A stretch of 64,000 nt of DNA from RH-AL1 sp965198715. Its GTDB lineage: Bacteria; Pseudomonadota; Alphaproteobacteria; Rhizobiales; Beijerinckiaceae. Both the position numbers and the translations under genes were made by a program. The stretch covers positions 1,364,001-1,428,000 of the forward strand of contig CBDAPV010000001.1 of NCBI GenBank assembly GCA_965198715.1, read 5' to 3'. Every line of letters begins with the position of its first letter. The stretch's first letter is position 1. The notes under the pieces were generated by a model. The model saw nothing but the letters and a program-made list of their open reading frames with translations, had not been told where the DNA came from and searched no databases. Below are positions 40,821 through 48,791 of this stretch, one piece after another.

Positions 40821-41813
40821 TCACCCCCACACGTCTCTCCAGCTCTCCTGCGCGCCGGGGAACGGCAGGGCTGTCGCCTCGTAGATTCCGCGGGCGATGG
40901 CGCGGGCGACGCAGTCAGCGGCGAGGGTGCCGAGCTCGACGAGGTCGGCGGCGTCCGGCGCACGATCGGCCCGCGCGGTGGCGGCGGCGAAGAGCGTATC
41001 GCCATCCATAGCGGCGTGCACCGGGCGCAAGGCGCGGGCGAGGCCGTCCTGCGCCATGATCGCGAGGCGGTGGCACTCGGCCCTGGTCAGCGCCGCGTCG
41101 GTGGCGACGATGCCGATCGTCGTGGCCGGCTCGGCGGCGCCCTTGAGGCGGATGGCGAGCGCGTCGGCCGGCAGCGGGCTGGGCCAGCCGAGGCCGCCAA
41201 ACTCGCCGTCGCGCTCGCAGGGCGCCGCCCAGAAGTGCGGCCCGCCGCCGACCGTGGCTGAGCCCAGCGCGTTCACCGCCACCACGGCGCCCACCGTGAA
41301 GCCGGCCCGCGTCACGGCGCTCGCCGAGCCCAGCCCGCCCTTGGCGGTCGCGGTGGTGGCGCCGAGGCCGGCGCCGACGCTGCCCAGCGCCACCTCGAGG
41401 CCGGCGGCCTGCGCCGCGGCATGCCCGAGGTGCCAGTACGCCGGCGTCCCGCCCCATTCCTTGTCGCCGCCGTTAAGCAGGTCGAAGAGGATGGCGCCGG
41501 GCACGATCGGAACGGTGGCGTTCCGCACGCGGAAGCCGCGGCCCTGGCGTCGCAGCACCGCCTGCACCCCGCCCGGCGCGTCGAGCCCGAAGGCCGAGCC
41601 GCCCGACAGCACCAGTGCGTCGACCTTCTCGACACTCATGCCCGGCGCGAGCAGCGCCGCGTCGCGCAGCCCCGGCGCGCCGCCCGAGACGGCGATCGAG
41701 GCCATGGCCGGCTCGTCGAAGACCACCACGGTGACGCCCGAGGCCAGCCGCGCGTTGCCGGCCTGGCCGACGCGCAGGCCGGCGACGTCGGTGATGGCGT
41801 TGCGGCGGGTCAC
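40821..41813 (-). CDS. P1-family (DmpA/DmpB-like) self-processing peptidase
   Basis: 330 residues; GTG at 41813 overlaps the serB stop by 4 bases. Signature: NAITDVAGLRVGQ at the start, VLSGGSAFGLDAPGGVQ, then GVGAGLGATTATAKGGLGSAS and the expected auto-cleavage region TVGAVVAVNALGSATVGG. The Asn-Ala-Leu-Gly segment resembles the site at which DmpA-type peptidases cut themselves, although the catalytic residue is normally a Ser in this region and only SATVGG is visible. Relatives are L-aminopeptidase/D-Ala-esterases. Confidence 0.85.
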   Translation of the reverse strand: MTRRNAITDVAGLRVGQAGNARLASGVTVVVFDEPAMASIAVSGGAPGLRDAALLAPGMSVEKVDALVLSGGSAFGLDAPGGVQAVLRRQGRGFRVRNATVPIVPGAILFDLLNGGDKEWGGTPAYWHLGHAAAQAAGLEVALGSVGAGLGATTATAKGGLGSASAVTRAGFTVGAVVAVNALGSATVGGGPHFWAAPCERDGEFGGLGWPSPLPADALAIRLKGAAEPATTIGIVATDAALTRAECHRLAIMAQDGLARALRPVHAAMDGDTLFAAATARADRAPDAADLVELGTLAADCVARAIARGIYEATALPFPGAQESWRDVWG

Positions 41814-42715
41814 GCCGCGAACTCCTCGCGCGAAAAACCCTGGAGGTAGAGCAGGGCGGTGAGGTCGGCATGGTCGACCCGCGCGGGGATGGCGGCGGCG
41901 ACCACCGGCTTGGCGCGGAAGGCGACGCCGAGGCCGGCCGCGCGCAGCATCGGGATGTCGTTGGCACCGTCGCCAACCGCGATCGCCTCGGCCGCGGCGA
42001 GGCCGAGCTCGGCGCCGAGCGCCAGCAGCGTGTCGCGCTTGGACTCCGGCGCGAACAGCGGCGGTCGCATCGTGCCGGTGAGGCGGCCGTCGGCGGTGTC
42101 GAGTGTGTTGGCATGGTGCCGGTCGAAGCCGAGCCGGGCGGCGACTGGGCCAGTGACCAGCGTGAAGCCGCCCGAGGTGATGACCGTGACGGCGCCGTGC
42201 GCGCGCATCGTCGCCGCGAGCACGCGAGCGCCGGGCATCGGCGTCGCGCGGGCGGCGATCGCCGCAACCGTGGCGACCTCGAGCCCGCGCAGCAGGGCGA
42301 CGCGCTCGACGAGCGAGGCGGCGAAATCGACGGCGCCGCGGGTCGAGCGCGCGGTGATCGCCGCCACCTCGGCGCCGCGGCCGATCGCGGCGGCCATCTC
42401 GTCGATGCACTCCTCGGCGATCAGCGTCGAGTCCATGTCGGCGACGAGGAGGCGCTTGCGCCGGTCCGCCGCCGGCTGCACCACCACGTCGACCGGCGCG
42501 CCGCCGAGCGCCGCCCGCGCGGCTGCGCACCACAGCGAATTGTCGAAGGGTGGCGGAGGTGCGAAGGGGATGTCGGCGGCGGTGGCGGGGCCGAGCCAGC
42601 GCGGCGGCCCGGTGCCGGGCAGGGCGGCGGCGACGCGTCCGACGAGATCGGCGGCGAGCCCGCCGGGCGCCGAGACGAGGGTCGCGACCCAGTGCGACGA
42701 GGTGTCGGGGATCAT
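41810..42715 (-). CDS. serB: phosphoserine phosphatase
   Basis: 301 residues from ATG 42715. A divergent N-terminal domain (1-90) precedes the HAD catalytic domain: LLVADMDSTLIAEECIDEMA (motif I with both Asp), VTVITSGGFTLVTGPVAARLG (motif II Ser), and AVGDGANDIPMLRAAGLGVAFRAKP (motifs III-IV). SerB removes phosphate from phosphoserine, the last step of serine synthesis. It is divergent from miaA; the two 5' ends overlap by 24 bases, an arrangement that is common in alphaproteobacteria. Confidence 0.95.
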   Translation of the reverse strand: MIPDTSSHWVATLVSAPGGLAADLVGRVAAALPGTGPPRWLGPATAADIPFAPPPPFDNSLWCAAARAALGGAPVDVVVQPAADRRKRLLVADMDSTLIAEECIDEMAAAIGRGAEVAAITARSTRGAVDFAASLVERVALLRGLEVATVAAIAARATPMPGARVLAATMRAHGAVTVITSGGFTLVTGPVAARLGFDRHHANTLDTADGRLTGTMRPPLFAPESKRDTLLALGAELGLAAAEAIAVGDGANDIPMLRAAGLGVAFRAKPVVAAAIPARVDHADLTALLYLQGFSREEFAA

Positions 42716-43633
42716 GGAGGGCGCCGGTTCCAGGCGATCCTCATCGCAGGGCCGACCGCCAGCGGCAAGTCGGCGCTGGCGCTGCGCCTCGCCGAGCGCC
42801 TCGGCGGCACCATCGTCAACGCCGATTCCATGCAGGTCTACCGCGACCTGCGGGTGCTGACGGCGCGGCCGAGCCCCGTCGAGGAGGCACGCGCGCCGCA
42901 CCGCCTCTACGGAATGGTGGACGGCGCCGACGCCTATTCCGTCAGCCGCTGGCTCGCCGACGTGGCGGACGCGCTGGCGGCGGTGAGAAAAGAGGGCTCT
43001 CTGCCGATCGTGGTCGGCGGCACCGGGCTGTACTTCAAGGCGCTGACGCAGGGGCTCTCCGCCATCCCGCCGGTTCCCGAGGCAGTGCGGGCGGAGGTGC
43101 GGGCCTGGGCGGCGGAGCGGACGCCGGCGGAGTTGCACGCCATGCTCGCCGAGAGCGATCCGGCGACGGCGGCGCGGCTCAAGCCGAGCGACCCGCAGCG
43201 CATCGTGCGTGCCCTGGAGGTGCATCGGGCGACAGGCCGAAGCCTGGCGACGTTTCAGAAGGTGCGCGAGCCGCCGATGGTTGATGTCGAGGCCAGCGTG
43301 GCGGTGACGCTCACGCCCGACCGTACCGCGCTTCGAGCGCGAGGCGATGCTCGGTTCGCTGGGATGATGGCGGCAGGCGCGCTGGGCGAGGTCGAAGCGC
43401 TTCGAGACCGGCACATACCGGCAAGCCTGCCGGTCATGCGCGCGCTTGGTGTGCCGCCGCTCTTGAAGCACCTTTGGGGCGAGCTCGCTCTAGATGACGC
43501 CGTCACCCAGGCGCAGCTCGACACGCGGCAATACCTCAAGCGGCAGGAGACCTTCGCCCGGCACCAGCTCACAGGCTTCCACCCGGTCGAGCCGGGCCGG
43601 GCGGACGCGTTCATCCTGGATCAGTTGGCGTAG
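42692..43633 (+). CDS. miaA: tRNA dimethylallyltransferase MiaA
   Basis: 313 residues if read from GTG at 42692; the start is uncertain because no ATG lies in frame. The P-loop GPTASGKSALALRLAERLGG begins 19 residues in; then NADSMQVYRDLRVLTARP, LPIVVGGTGLYFKALTQG and HIPASLPVMRALG, all typical of MiaA. The enzyme adds dimethylallyl to A37 of tRNAs reading U-starting codons. Its start overlaps serB divergently by 24 bases; its 3' end overlaps the following minus-strand gene by 13 bases. Confidence 0.93.
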   Translation: MRRGVGDHGGRRFQAILIAGPTASGKSALALRLAERLGGTIVNADSMQVYRDLRVLTARPSPVEEARAPHRLYGMVDGADAYSVSRWLADVADALAAVRKEGSLPIVVGGTGLYFKALTQGLSAIPPVPEAVRAEVRAWAAERTPAELHAMLAESDPATAARLKPSDPQRIVRALEVHRATGRSLATFQKVREPPMVDVEASVAVTLTPDRTALRARGDARFAGMMAAGALGEVEALRDRHIPASLPVMRALGVPPLLKHLWGELALDDAVTQAQLDTRQYLKRQETFARHQLTGFHPVEPGRADAFILDQLA

Positions 43634-44109
43634 GCGTGGCCGAGCGGGCCGAGGTCGGCACCGTCGCCGGGGCCGTAATAGCCGGCGAAATAGGGCGAGC
43701 CGTAGCCGTCGGGGTAGCTGAAGACGCCGCGGTGGCCGTAGCCGCCGACCCCGAAGCCGCCCTCTCCGGCGAGGCCGTCGCCGAAGGCGCCATAGGATTC
43801 CACCGCGTCGTCGATGACGGCGGAGTGGATGGCGGCGCGCTGGCTATCCTCCTGACGGCCGCGCGCGGCGGCGGCGGCGACGCGGTAGCCGCCGGGCAGG
43901 CGATGGAAACCGAACCCGGTTCCGGGGCCGTCGCTGACCATCGCCTGGTAGCCGCCGCGCTGGGCGTGGCCGCTCCGCTCGTAGCTGACGCCGGCCGCGG
44001 CGGTGTGGCGGGCGTGGTGGCGCGGGGCGGCAGAGGCGGGCACGGCCAGCGCCAGGCACGTGGTGCCGGCAAGGGCCGTCGTCAGAAAGCGCGATCCGAA
44101 GGTCGCCAT
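43621..44109 (-). CDS. secreted Gly/Tyr/His-rich protein of unknown function
   Basis: 162 residues from ATG 44109, which has AGGAG upstream. Signal peptide at residues 1-27 (ALAGTTCLALAVPASA/AP). The mature part is His-rich at first (RHHARHTAA), then contains AMVSDGPGTGFGFHRLPGGY and a low-complexity Gly/Tyr/Phe C-terminus (GGYGHRGVFSYPDGYGSPYF). Likely a periplasmic or surface protein; no catalytic motif. It overlaps the end of miaA by 13 bases. Confidence 0.65.
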   Translation of the reverse strand: MATFGSRFLTTALAGTTCLALAVPASAAPRHHARHTAAAGVSYERSGHAQRGGYQAMVSDGPGTGFGFHRLPGGYRVAAAAARGRQEDSQRAAIHSAVIDDAVESYGAFGDGLAGEGGFGVGGYGHRGVFSYPDGYGSPYFAGYYGPGDGADLGPLGHAYAN

Positions 44110-44294
44110 GGTGGTCTCCTCTCCCGCGAGGCGGGCAATTGTGACGCTTGAGTGGCAAACGAGCGGGCGAGAGGCCCAGTTCCCCGCGCCCCAACCTTTG
44201 TCGCCCGGCGTCTTCTTCATGGTTGGCGGTACGCTCACGCCGCGTTGCCGGCCGCGCGCGCGGAGCGTAGAAGCGATCCGTCCCGGACACGCCC

Positions 44295-45098
44295 TTGCGA
44301 CACGCCCTCGCCCTCATCCCGCTGGTCGCGGCCGCCACCCTGCTAGGCTGCGCGCCGATCGAGGCGGCGCTGACCCGTGGCGAGCTGAAGGACGTCGGCT
44401 TCCACCTCCAGCCCGGGGCCGAGCTGCCCAAGGCGGCGGTGCTGCACGGGCCGCGGGGCGACCTCACGCTGGGCCAGGCGCTGGCCGGCAAGCCGGCGCT
44501 GGTGACCTTCACCGACTATCGCTGCGAGTCGCTCTGCGGCGTCATCCTCGATCAGCTCGCCGGCACCCTGCCCAAGGTGCCCCTCGCGATGGGCCGGGAC
44601 TACAACGTGATCTCGCTGGCGCTCAGCGGCGTCCAGACCCAGGCCGACGCCGCGGGCTTTCGCGACGCCCACACCGGCGGCAGCGCGCTGCACGATGCCG
44701 CGCTGTTCCTCACCAACGATGCCGGCGCGCTCGAGGCGATGAAGGCCAGCGTGGGGCTGGTGGCGCCGTTCGACGAGGAGCACCATCAGTTCGCCCACCC
44801 GGCCGGGCTGATGCTGGTGGACGCGCAAGGCAAAGTGCAGCGCATCCTCAGTCCGTTCGCGATGGATCCGCTCGACCTCAAGCTGGCGCTCACGGAATCG
44901 GGCGCCGCTCCGACCTCGTTGACCAGCCACCTGCTGCTGCTGTGCTACGGCTTCAACCCCGCCGCCGGCGTCTACACGCTGCGCATCGAGCGGGTGATGG
45001 CGATCGCCGCGGCGGTGACCATCGTGCTGATCGTCGCCGGCGTCGGCACCCTTCTCCTGGTCGAGCGCCGGCGCCGGCGCGCGACGCCGCTGGTTTGA
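44295..45098 (+). CDS. SCO1/SenC-family copper chaperone-like lipoprotein
   Basis: 267 residues from a TTG (no alternative in frame). A lipobox LLGC at residues 16-19 suggests lipid anchoring; C-terminal residues 236-256 form a second membrane anchor. The thioredoxin-like core has the copper ligands Cys77 and Cys81 in YRCESLCGVIL (C-x3-C) and the distal His in EEHHQFAHPAG. SCO proteins deliver copper to, or reduce, the Cu-A site of cytochrome c oxidase. No oxidase genes are adjacent. galM follows after 13 bases. Confidence 0.87.
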   Translation: MRHALALIPLVAAATLLGCAPIEAALTRGELKDVGFHLQPGAELPKAAVLHGPRGDLTLGQALAGKPALVTFTDYRCESLCGVILDQLAGTLPKVPLAMGRDYNVISLALSGVQTQADAAGFRDAHTGGSALHDAALFLTNDAGALEAMKASVGLVAPFDEEHHQFAHPAGLMLVDAQGKVQRILSPFAMDPLDLKLALTESGAAPTSLTSHLLLLCYGFNPAAGVYTLRIERVMAIAAAVTIVLIVAGVGTLLLVERRRRRATPLV

Positions 45099-45111
45099 GG
45101 CCTCTGTTCTC

Positions 45112-46149
45112 ATGACGACTTACGATGCGAGCCTTGGCCAAGCACCCGGCGGCGAGGACGTCGGGCTGGTGCGGCTCGGCAACGGCACCCTGCGGGTGGT
45201 GCTGACGAACTACGGCGCGCGCCTGCTGGCGATCGAGGCGCCGGACCGCGACGGCGGCATGGACCACGTGCTGCTCGGCTTCGACCGTCTCGATCAGGTG
45301 CTCAAGGCGGGATCGTTCGGCGCGGTGCTCGGGCGCTACGCCAACCGCATCGCCCACGGACGCTTCACGCTGGACGGCAACGACTACCATCTCTCGGTCA
45401 ACGATGCGCCGAACACGCTGCACGGCGGCGCGCAGGCCTTCTCCAAGAAGTTCTGGACCCTGGCCGAGCGCTCGGCCACGTCCGCCACCTGGACGCTGGA
45501 AAGCCTCGACGACGACCAGGGTTTCCCCGGCGCGCTGTCGGCCCGCGCCACCTACGCGCTGGAGGATGCGGCGCTGCGGCTGGTGCTGGAGGCCACTGTC
45601 GACCAGCCCTGCCCGGTGAATCTCAGCGCGCACCCCTACTTCAACCTCGCCGGCCCCCACGCGCTCGACTGCAACGACCACGAGTTGGAGGTGTATGCGG
45701 AGACCTTCCTGCCGACCGACGCGACGCAGATCCCCACGGGCGAGCTGCAGCCGGTGGCAGGCACGCCGTTCGACTTCCGCCGGCCGGTGCGTATCGGCGA
45801 CCGCATCCGCGACAGCGACCCGCAGATGAGGCCGGCGCGCGGCTTCGACCATTGCTTCGTGCTCGACGGCGCGGCGGGCACGATGCGGCGCGCGGCGCGG
45901 GTGACGCATCCCGGAACCGGCCGCGTGCTTGAGGTGGAGACCGACCTGCCGGGGCTGCAGGTCTACACCGGCAACAGCCTCGACGGCTCGCTGATCGGGC
46001 ACGGCGGCACCTACAGGCAGACCGCCGGCCTCGCCCTGGAAGCCCAGCATTTCCCGGATGCGCCGAACCAGCCGGCCTTTCCCTCGACCGTGCTGCGGCC
46101 CGGCGAGACCTTCCGCGCGACGATCCTGTACCGTTTCGGGGTAGCCTAG
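45112..46149 (+). CDS. galM: aldose 1-epimerase (galactose mutarotase)
   Basis: 345 residues. Signature: GAVLGRYANRIAHGRFTLDG, NTLHGGAQAFSKKFW with the first catalytic His, NLSAHPYFNLAG (second His), RGFDHCFVLDG and LEAQHFPDAPNQPAFPST with the catalytic Glu. GalM interconverts the alpha and beta anomers of aldoses. The typical length is 340-350. It stands 13 bases after the SCO-like gene and before an inverted-repeat element. Confidence 0.93.
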   Translation: MTTYDASLGQAPGGEDVGLVRLGNGTLRVVLTNYGARLLAIEAPDRDGGMDHVLLGFDRLDQVLKAGSFGAVLGRYANRIAHGRFTLDGNDYHLSVNDAPNTLHGGAQAFSKKFWTLAERSATSATWTLESLDDDQGFPGALSARATYALEDAALRLVLEATVDQPCPVNLSAHPYFNLAGPHALDCNDHELEVYAETFLPTDATQIPTGELQPVAGTPFDFRRPVRIGDRIRDSDPQMRPARGFDHCFVLDGAAGTMRRAARVTHPGTGRVLEVETDLPGLQVYTGNSLDGSLIGHGGTYRQTAGLALEAQHFPDAPNQPAFPSTVLRPGETFRATILYRFGVA

Positions 46150-46168
46150 GGCCTTGCTTCTCCAAGTG

Positions 46169-46278
46169 TCGTCATGCCGGACGAGCGAAGCGAAGATCCG
46201 GAACCGGTGCGCTTCGCTTACTCCGGAAGACGGAAGCGCACTGGTTCCGGGTTCGCCTTCGGCGCCCCGGAATGACGA
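46169..46278. repeat. inverted-repeat element, about 46-bp arms
   Basis: Left arm 46169-46214 and right arm 46233-46278 are imperfect reverse complements (TCGTCAT at the outside, AACCGGTGCGCTTC/GAAGCGCACTGGTT inside). The right arm shares TTCCGGGTTCGCCTTCGGCG with the element at 33192-33314, differing by one base, so the two belong to one family. It fills the galM-truB convergent gap and might also stop transcription. Confidence 0.7.
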
Positions 46279-46295
46279 TCCCTGGTCGAGTGAGA

Positions 46296-47213
46296 TCAAA
46301 ACGGCAGGTTGAACACCCGCGCCGGCACCAGCTCGCCGTTCTCGATGGCGCCGATCGCGATGACCACGCCGGAGCAGGCGGCGTAGGCCTCGCCCTCGGG
46401 CGGGGCTTCGGCGCCGCGCAGCAGCATGGACTGTCCCCGGCGCAGGCGGGCGGCGTCGTTGCGGTCGACGAGGATGCGGGTCAGCTCGCCGAGCCCGGCC
46501 TCGACCCGGCGCAGCGCGGTGATCGCCGTCTCCGCCTCCTCCAGCGCCGCGAGCGCCACGCTGTCGGCCTCGACGAAGGGGCCGACGCGGGTGCGCCGCA
46601 GCGCGACGACGTGGCCGTAGCAGCCGAGCGCTCGGCCGAGGTCGCGGGCGATGGCGCGCACGTAGGTGCCCTTGCCGCAGCGCGTCTCGAAAGTGGTCCG
46701 CGTGCCCTCGTGCGCGGAGATCGCCAGCTCGTGGATGGTCACGGCGCGCGGCGGGATGTCGACGATCTCGCCCTCGCGCGCCAGGTCGTAGGCGCGCTCG
46801 CCGGCGATCTTGATGGCGGAGAAGGCCGGCGGCCGCTGCTCGATGGTGCCGGTGAAGCGCGGCAGCAGCGCCTCGATGGCGGCGCGCTCGGGCACGATCT
46901 CCGAGCTGGCGACGATGGTGCCGTCGGCGTCGTCGGTGTTGGTCTCGGCGCCCCACAGCACGGTGAAGCGGTAGCCCTTTTCGCCGTCCTGCACGTAGGG
47001 CACGGTCTTCGTCGCCTCGCCGAAGGCGATCGGCAGGATGCCCGAGGCCAGCGGGTCGAGCGTGCCGGCGTGCCCGGCCTTCTTGCCGTTGTAGATGCGC
47101 TTCAGGCACGCCACGGCATGCGTCGAGGTGATGCCGACCGGCTTGTCGAGCACGACCCAGCCGTTGACGTCGACGCGCTTGGAGCGGTGCTGCTTGCCCG
47201 GCGCGTCGCTCAC
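46296..47213 (-). CDS. truB: tRNA pseudouridine(55) synthase TruB
   Basis: 305 residues from GTG 47213; an ATG at 47279 would give a longer N-terminus overlapping the upstream gene by 70 bases, whereas the GTG overlaps it by only 4 (GTGA) and gives the usual length. Signature: GWVVLDKPVGITSTHAV, GHAGTLDPLASGILPIAFGEATK with the catalytic Asp, GTIEQRPPAFSAIKIAGERAYDLAR and FETRCGKGTYVRAIARDLG. TruB makes pseudouridine at position 55 in the T loop of tRNAs. rpsO, its usual neighbour, is not next to it. Confidence 0.95.
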   Translation of the reverse strand: MSDAPGKQHRSKRVDVNGWVVLDKPVGITSTHAVACLKRIYNGKKAGHAGTLDPLASGILPIAFGEATKTVPYVQDGEKGYRFTVLWGAETNTDDADGTIVASSEIVPERAAIEALLPRFTGTIEQRPPAFSAIKIAGERAYDLAREGEIVDIPPRAVTIHELAISAHEGTRTTFETRCGKGTYVRAIARDLGRALGCYGHVVALRRTRVGPFVEADSVALAALEEAETAITALRRVEAGLGELTRILVDRNDAARLRRGQSMLLRGAEAPPEGEAYAACSGVVIAIGAIENGELVPARVFNLPF

Positions 47214-47608
47214 AGCCGGGCGCTCCGGCGCTCGCCCTGGCTCGACGTAAGTCTCTCTGTTGCGTCGAAGGTCAGCCATATCGTCCAGATGTCTGAGGCG
47301 CGCCCGGCTCCCATGGAGCGGAAGCAGGTCGCGGCCTTGGGTTCGAAGGTGCAGGCGAAGCCGTTGGCGGCGAGGCGCTTCAGCGCCGCCGTCTCCGGCA
47401 TGCCGGCGGGAAGCAGGCCATCAAGGCCGGCCACGCCCTGCGACGCTGCGGCCCGGGAGACGAGGAAGGCATGGCTGATCTCGCCCGGCGGCTCCCGCTC
47501 CAGCCGCACGCGCAGCACCAGGCTGTTGTAGACGAGCGAGGCGGCCAGCGCGAACGTTATCAGCGCGACCGCGCCGAGAGCGAGCGGCACGACGCGCGCC
47601 TGGCTCAC
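47210..47608 (-). CDS. membrane-anchored periplasmic protein, tandem paralogue 2
   Basis: 132 residues with an N-terminal membrane anchor (residues 8-30, VPLALGAVALITFALAASLV). The soluble part contains SHAFL, AGLDGLLPAGMPETAALKRLAANGFAC and TFDATERLTSSQGE. The same order of motifs is present in the upstream gene at 47605-48012, with which it overlaps by 4 bases. Cys residues in GFACTF and TCFRS are conserved between the two and may form a disulphide. Function unknown; the GTGA junction with truB implies co-translation. Confidence 0.7.
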   Translation of the reverse strand: MSQARVVPLALGAVALITFALAASLVYNSLVLRVRLEREPPGEISHAFLVSRAAASQGVAGLDGLLPAGMPETAALKRLAANGFACTFEPKAATCFRSMGAGRASDIWTIWLTFDATERLTSSQGERRSARL

Positions 47609-48012
47609 AGGTTTTTGACGCGGCTCTCGCCCGATCTCGATGCGAGACGACCGGCCTCGTCGAAGCGCAGGGTGACGGTCCAGTCCTCGCTCGCCGAGGC
47701 GTGGGGCAGGGTGCGCCGGCAGACCGCGCCGCGCTCCTTGGGCAAACAGTCGAAGCCTTCCTTGTGGAGGTCGCGCAGGGCGGCGTCCTGCGGCATGCCC
47801 ACGGGCAGGAGGCCGTCGATCGCCGGCACCGGCTCCGCCTTGCCGTCGGCGTCGGCCTCAACGCCGAGGAACGCCCGGCTGATCGGGCCGTCGACGTTCG
47901 CCGGCGGCTTGTCCACCGCCTTCATGCCGAAGACGGCGAAGGCGATGGGCACCACGACGATGCCGACCGCGACCGCCCCGAAGCCGAGGAAGACCCCGGT
48001 GGATTCTTTCAT
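47605..48012 (-). CDS. membrane-anchored periplasmic protein, tandem paralogue 1
   Basis: 135 residues from ATG 48012 (MKESTGVFLG); longer frames upstream lack a ribosome site. Residues 6-27 form a membrane anchor. The soluble part matches the following paralogue: SRAFLGVEAD, PAIDGLLPVGMPQDAALRDLHKEGFDC, VCRRTLP and TLRFDEAGRLASRSGES. Both genes precede truB in one transcript. The motif G-L-L-P-x-G-M-P-x-x-A-A-L is the clearest shared signature. No known family recognised. Confidence 0.7.
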   Translation of the reverse strand: MKESTGVFLGFGAVAVGIVVVPIAFAVFGMKAVDKPPANVDGPISRAFLGVEADADGKAEPVPAIDGLLPVGMPQDAALRDLHKEGFDCLPKERGAVCRRTLPHASASEDWTVTLRFDEAGRLASRSGESRVKNL

Positions 48013-48208
48013 GTGGGGTTCTGACGGCCTTCGGGCGGCTGCGTCTCGCTTCGGGTGACTGCAACGACGCGACTGTTTAAATCGACGTGATAGCTCGGGT
48101 GGCAGATGTTGTCGATGCGACGGAGACGAGGCGCAGCACGGGGCGGAATTGCACCATCCAGCCAAGCCATGCCTATCTGTTGCCTATCGCGCTCAGTGGG
48201 AGCCTTAC

Positions 48209-48469
48209 ATGAACGTCACCGTGTCGCTGGCCGGCGAATTTGCGGCTTATGTCGAAGCCAAAGTGAACACCGGCCGCTTCAGTTCATCGAGCGACGTCGT
48301 GCAGGAGGCGCTGCGGCTGATGGAGCGAACCGAGCAGCAGAGCGCCGGAAGGCTCGCCGACCTCCGTAAAGCATGGCAGGACGGCATCGACAGCGGCGAG
48401 GCGAAGGACTTGAATTTCGAGGCCTTGAAGGCCGAAGGTCGAGCGAGGCTCGCGGCCTCGAAAGCGTGA
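48209..48469 (+). CDS. ParD-like antitoxin
   Basis: 86 residues; ATG with GGGAG upstream. The N-terminal ribbon-helix-helix (NVTVSLAGEFAAYVEAKVNTGRFSSSSDVVQEALRLM) is typical of the ParD/CC2985 family, followed by the toxin-binding tail (LADLRKAWQDGIDSGEAKDLNFEALKAEGR). It is followed 5 bases later by a ParE-like gene that carries a frameshift, so the antitoxin may now be unopposed. Confidence 0.9.
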   Translation: MNVTVSLAGEFAAYVEAKVNTGRFSSSSDVVQEALRLMERTEQQSAGRLADLRKAWQDGIDSGEAKDLNFEALKAEGRARLAASKA

Positions 48470-48473
48470 GTGG

Positions 48474-48772
48474 GTGGGACGACTTAGTTTCATCCCGGCG
48501 GCCTGCGATGATCTGCTCGAATTATGGGTGACGATCGCCTCGAACAATCCCGCAGCTGCTGATCGGACCATCGATCGCATCGAGGGAGCCTGCAGCCATC
48601 TTCGCCAACACCCCAACCTTGGGCCGGCGCGGCCCGAAATCGGTGTCGGCGCGCGTGCGCTGATCATCGATCGCTGGCTGGCGCTCTATAAGGTCGAGCT
48701 GGGGGTGTTCAGATCGTGCGCGTCGTCGATGGCGCTCGCGATCTCGACGATCTCTTATGGACTCCTGAATAA
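48474..48772 (+). pseudogene. ParE-like toxin gene with a one-base frameshift
   Basis: GTG start at 48474. Residues 1-75 are standard ParE (FIPAACDDLLELWVTIASNN, DRIEGACSHLRQHPNLGPARPEIG, IIDRWLALYKVELG). At the G tract 48701-48705 the frame is lost and translation runs into an unrelated tail ending at 48791. One extra G would restore the normal ending (VQIVRVVDGARDLDDLLWTPE, TAA at 48772). The C-terminal strand that is lost is part of the ParE fold, so the product is probably inactive unless the frame is shifted during transcription or the G count is a sequencing error. Confidence 0.8.
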
Positions 48773-48791
48773 ACCTATGCAGCTGGCCTAG

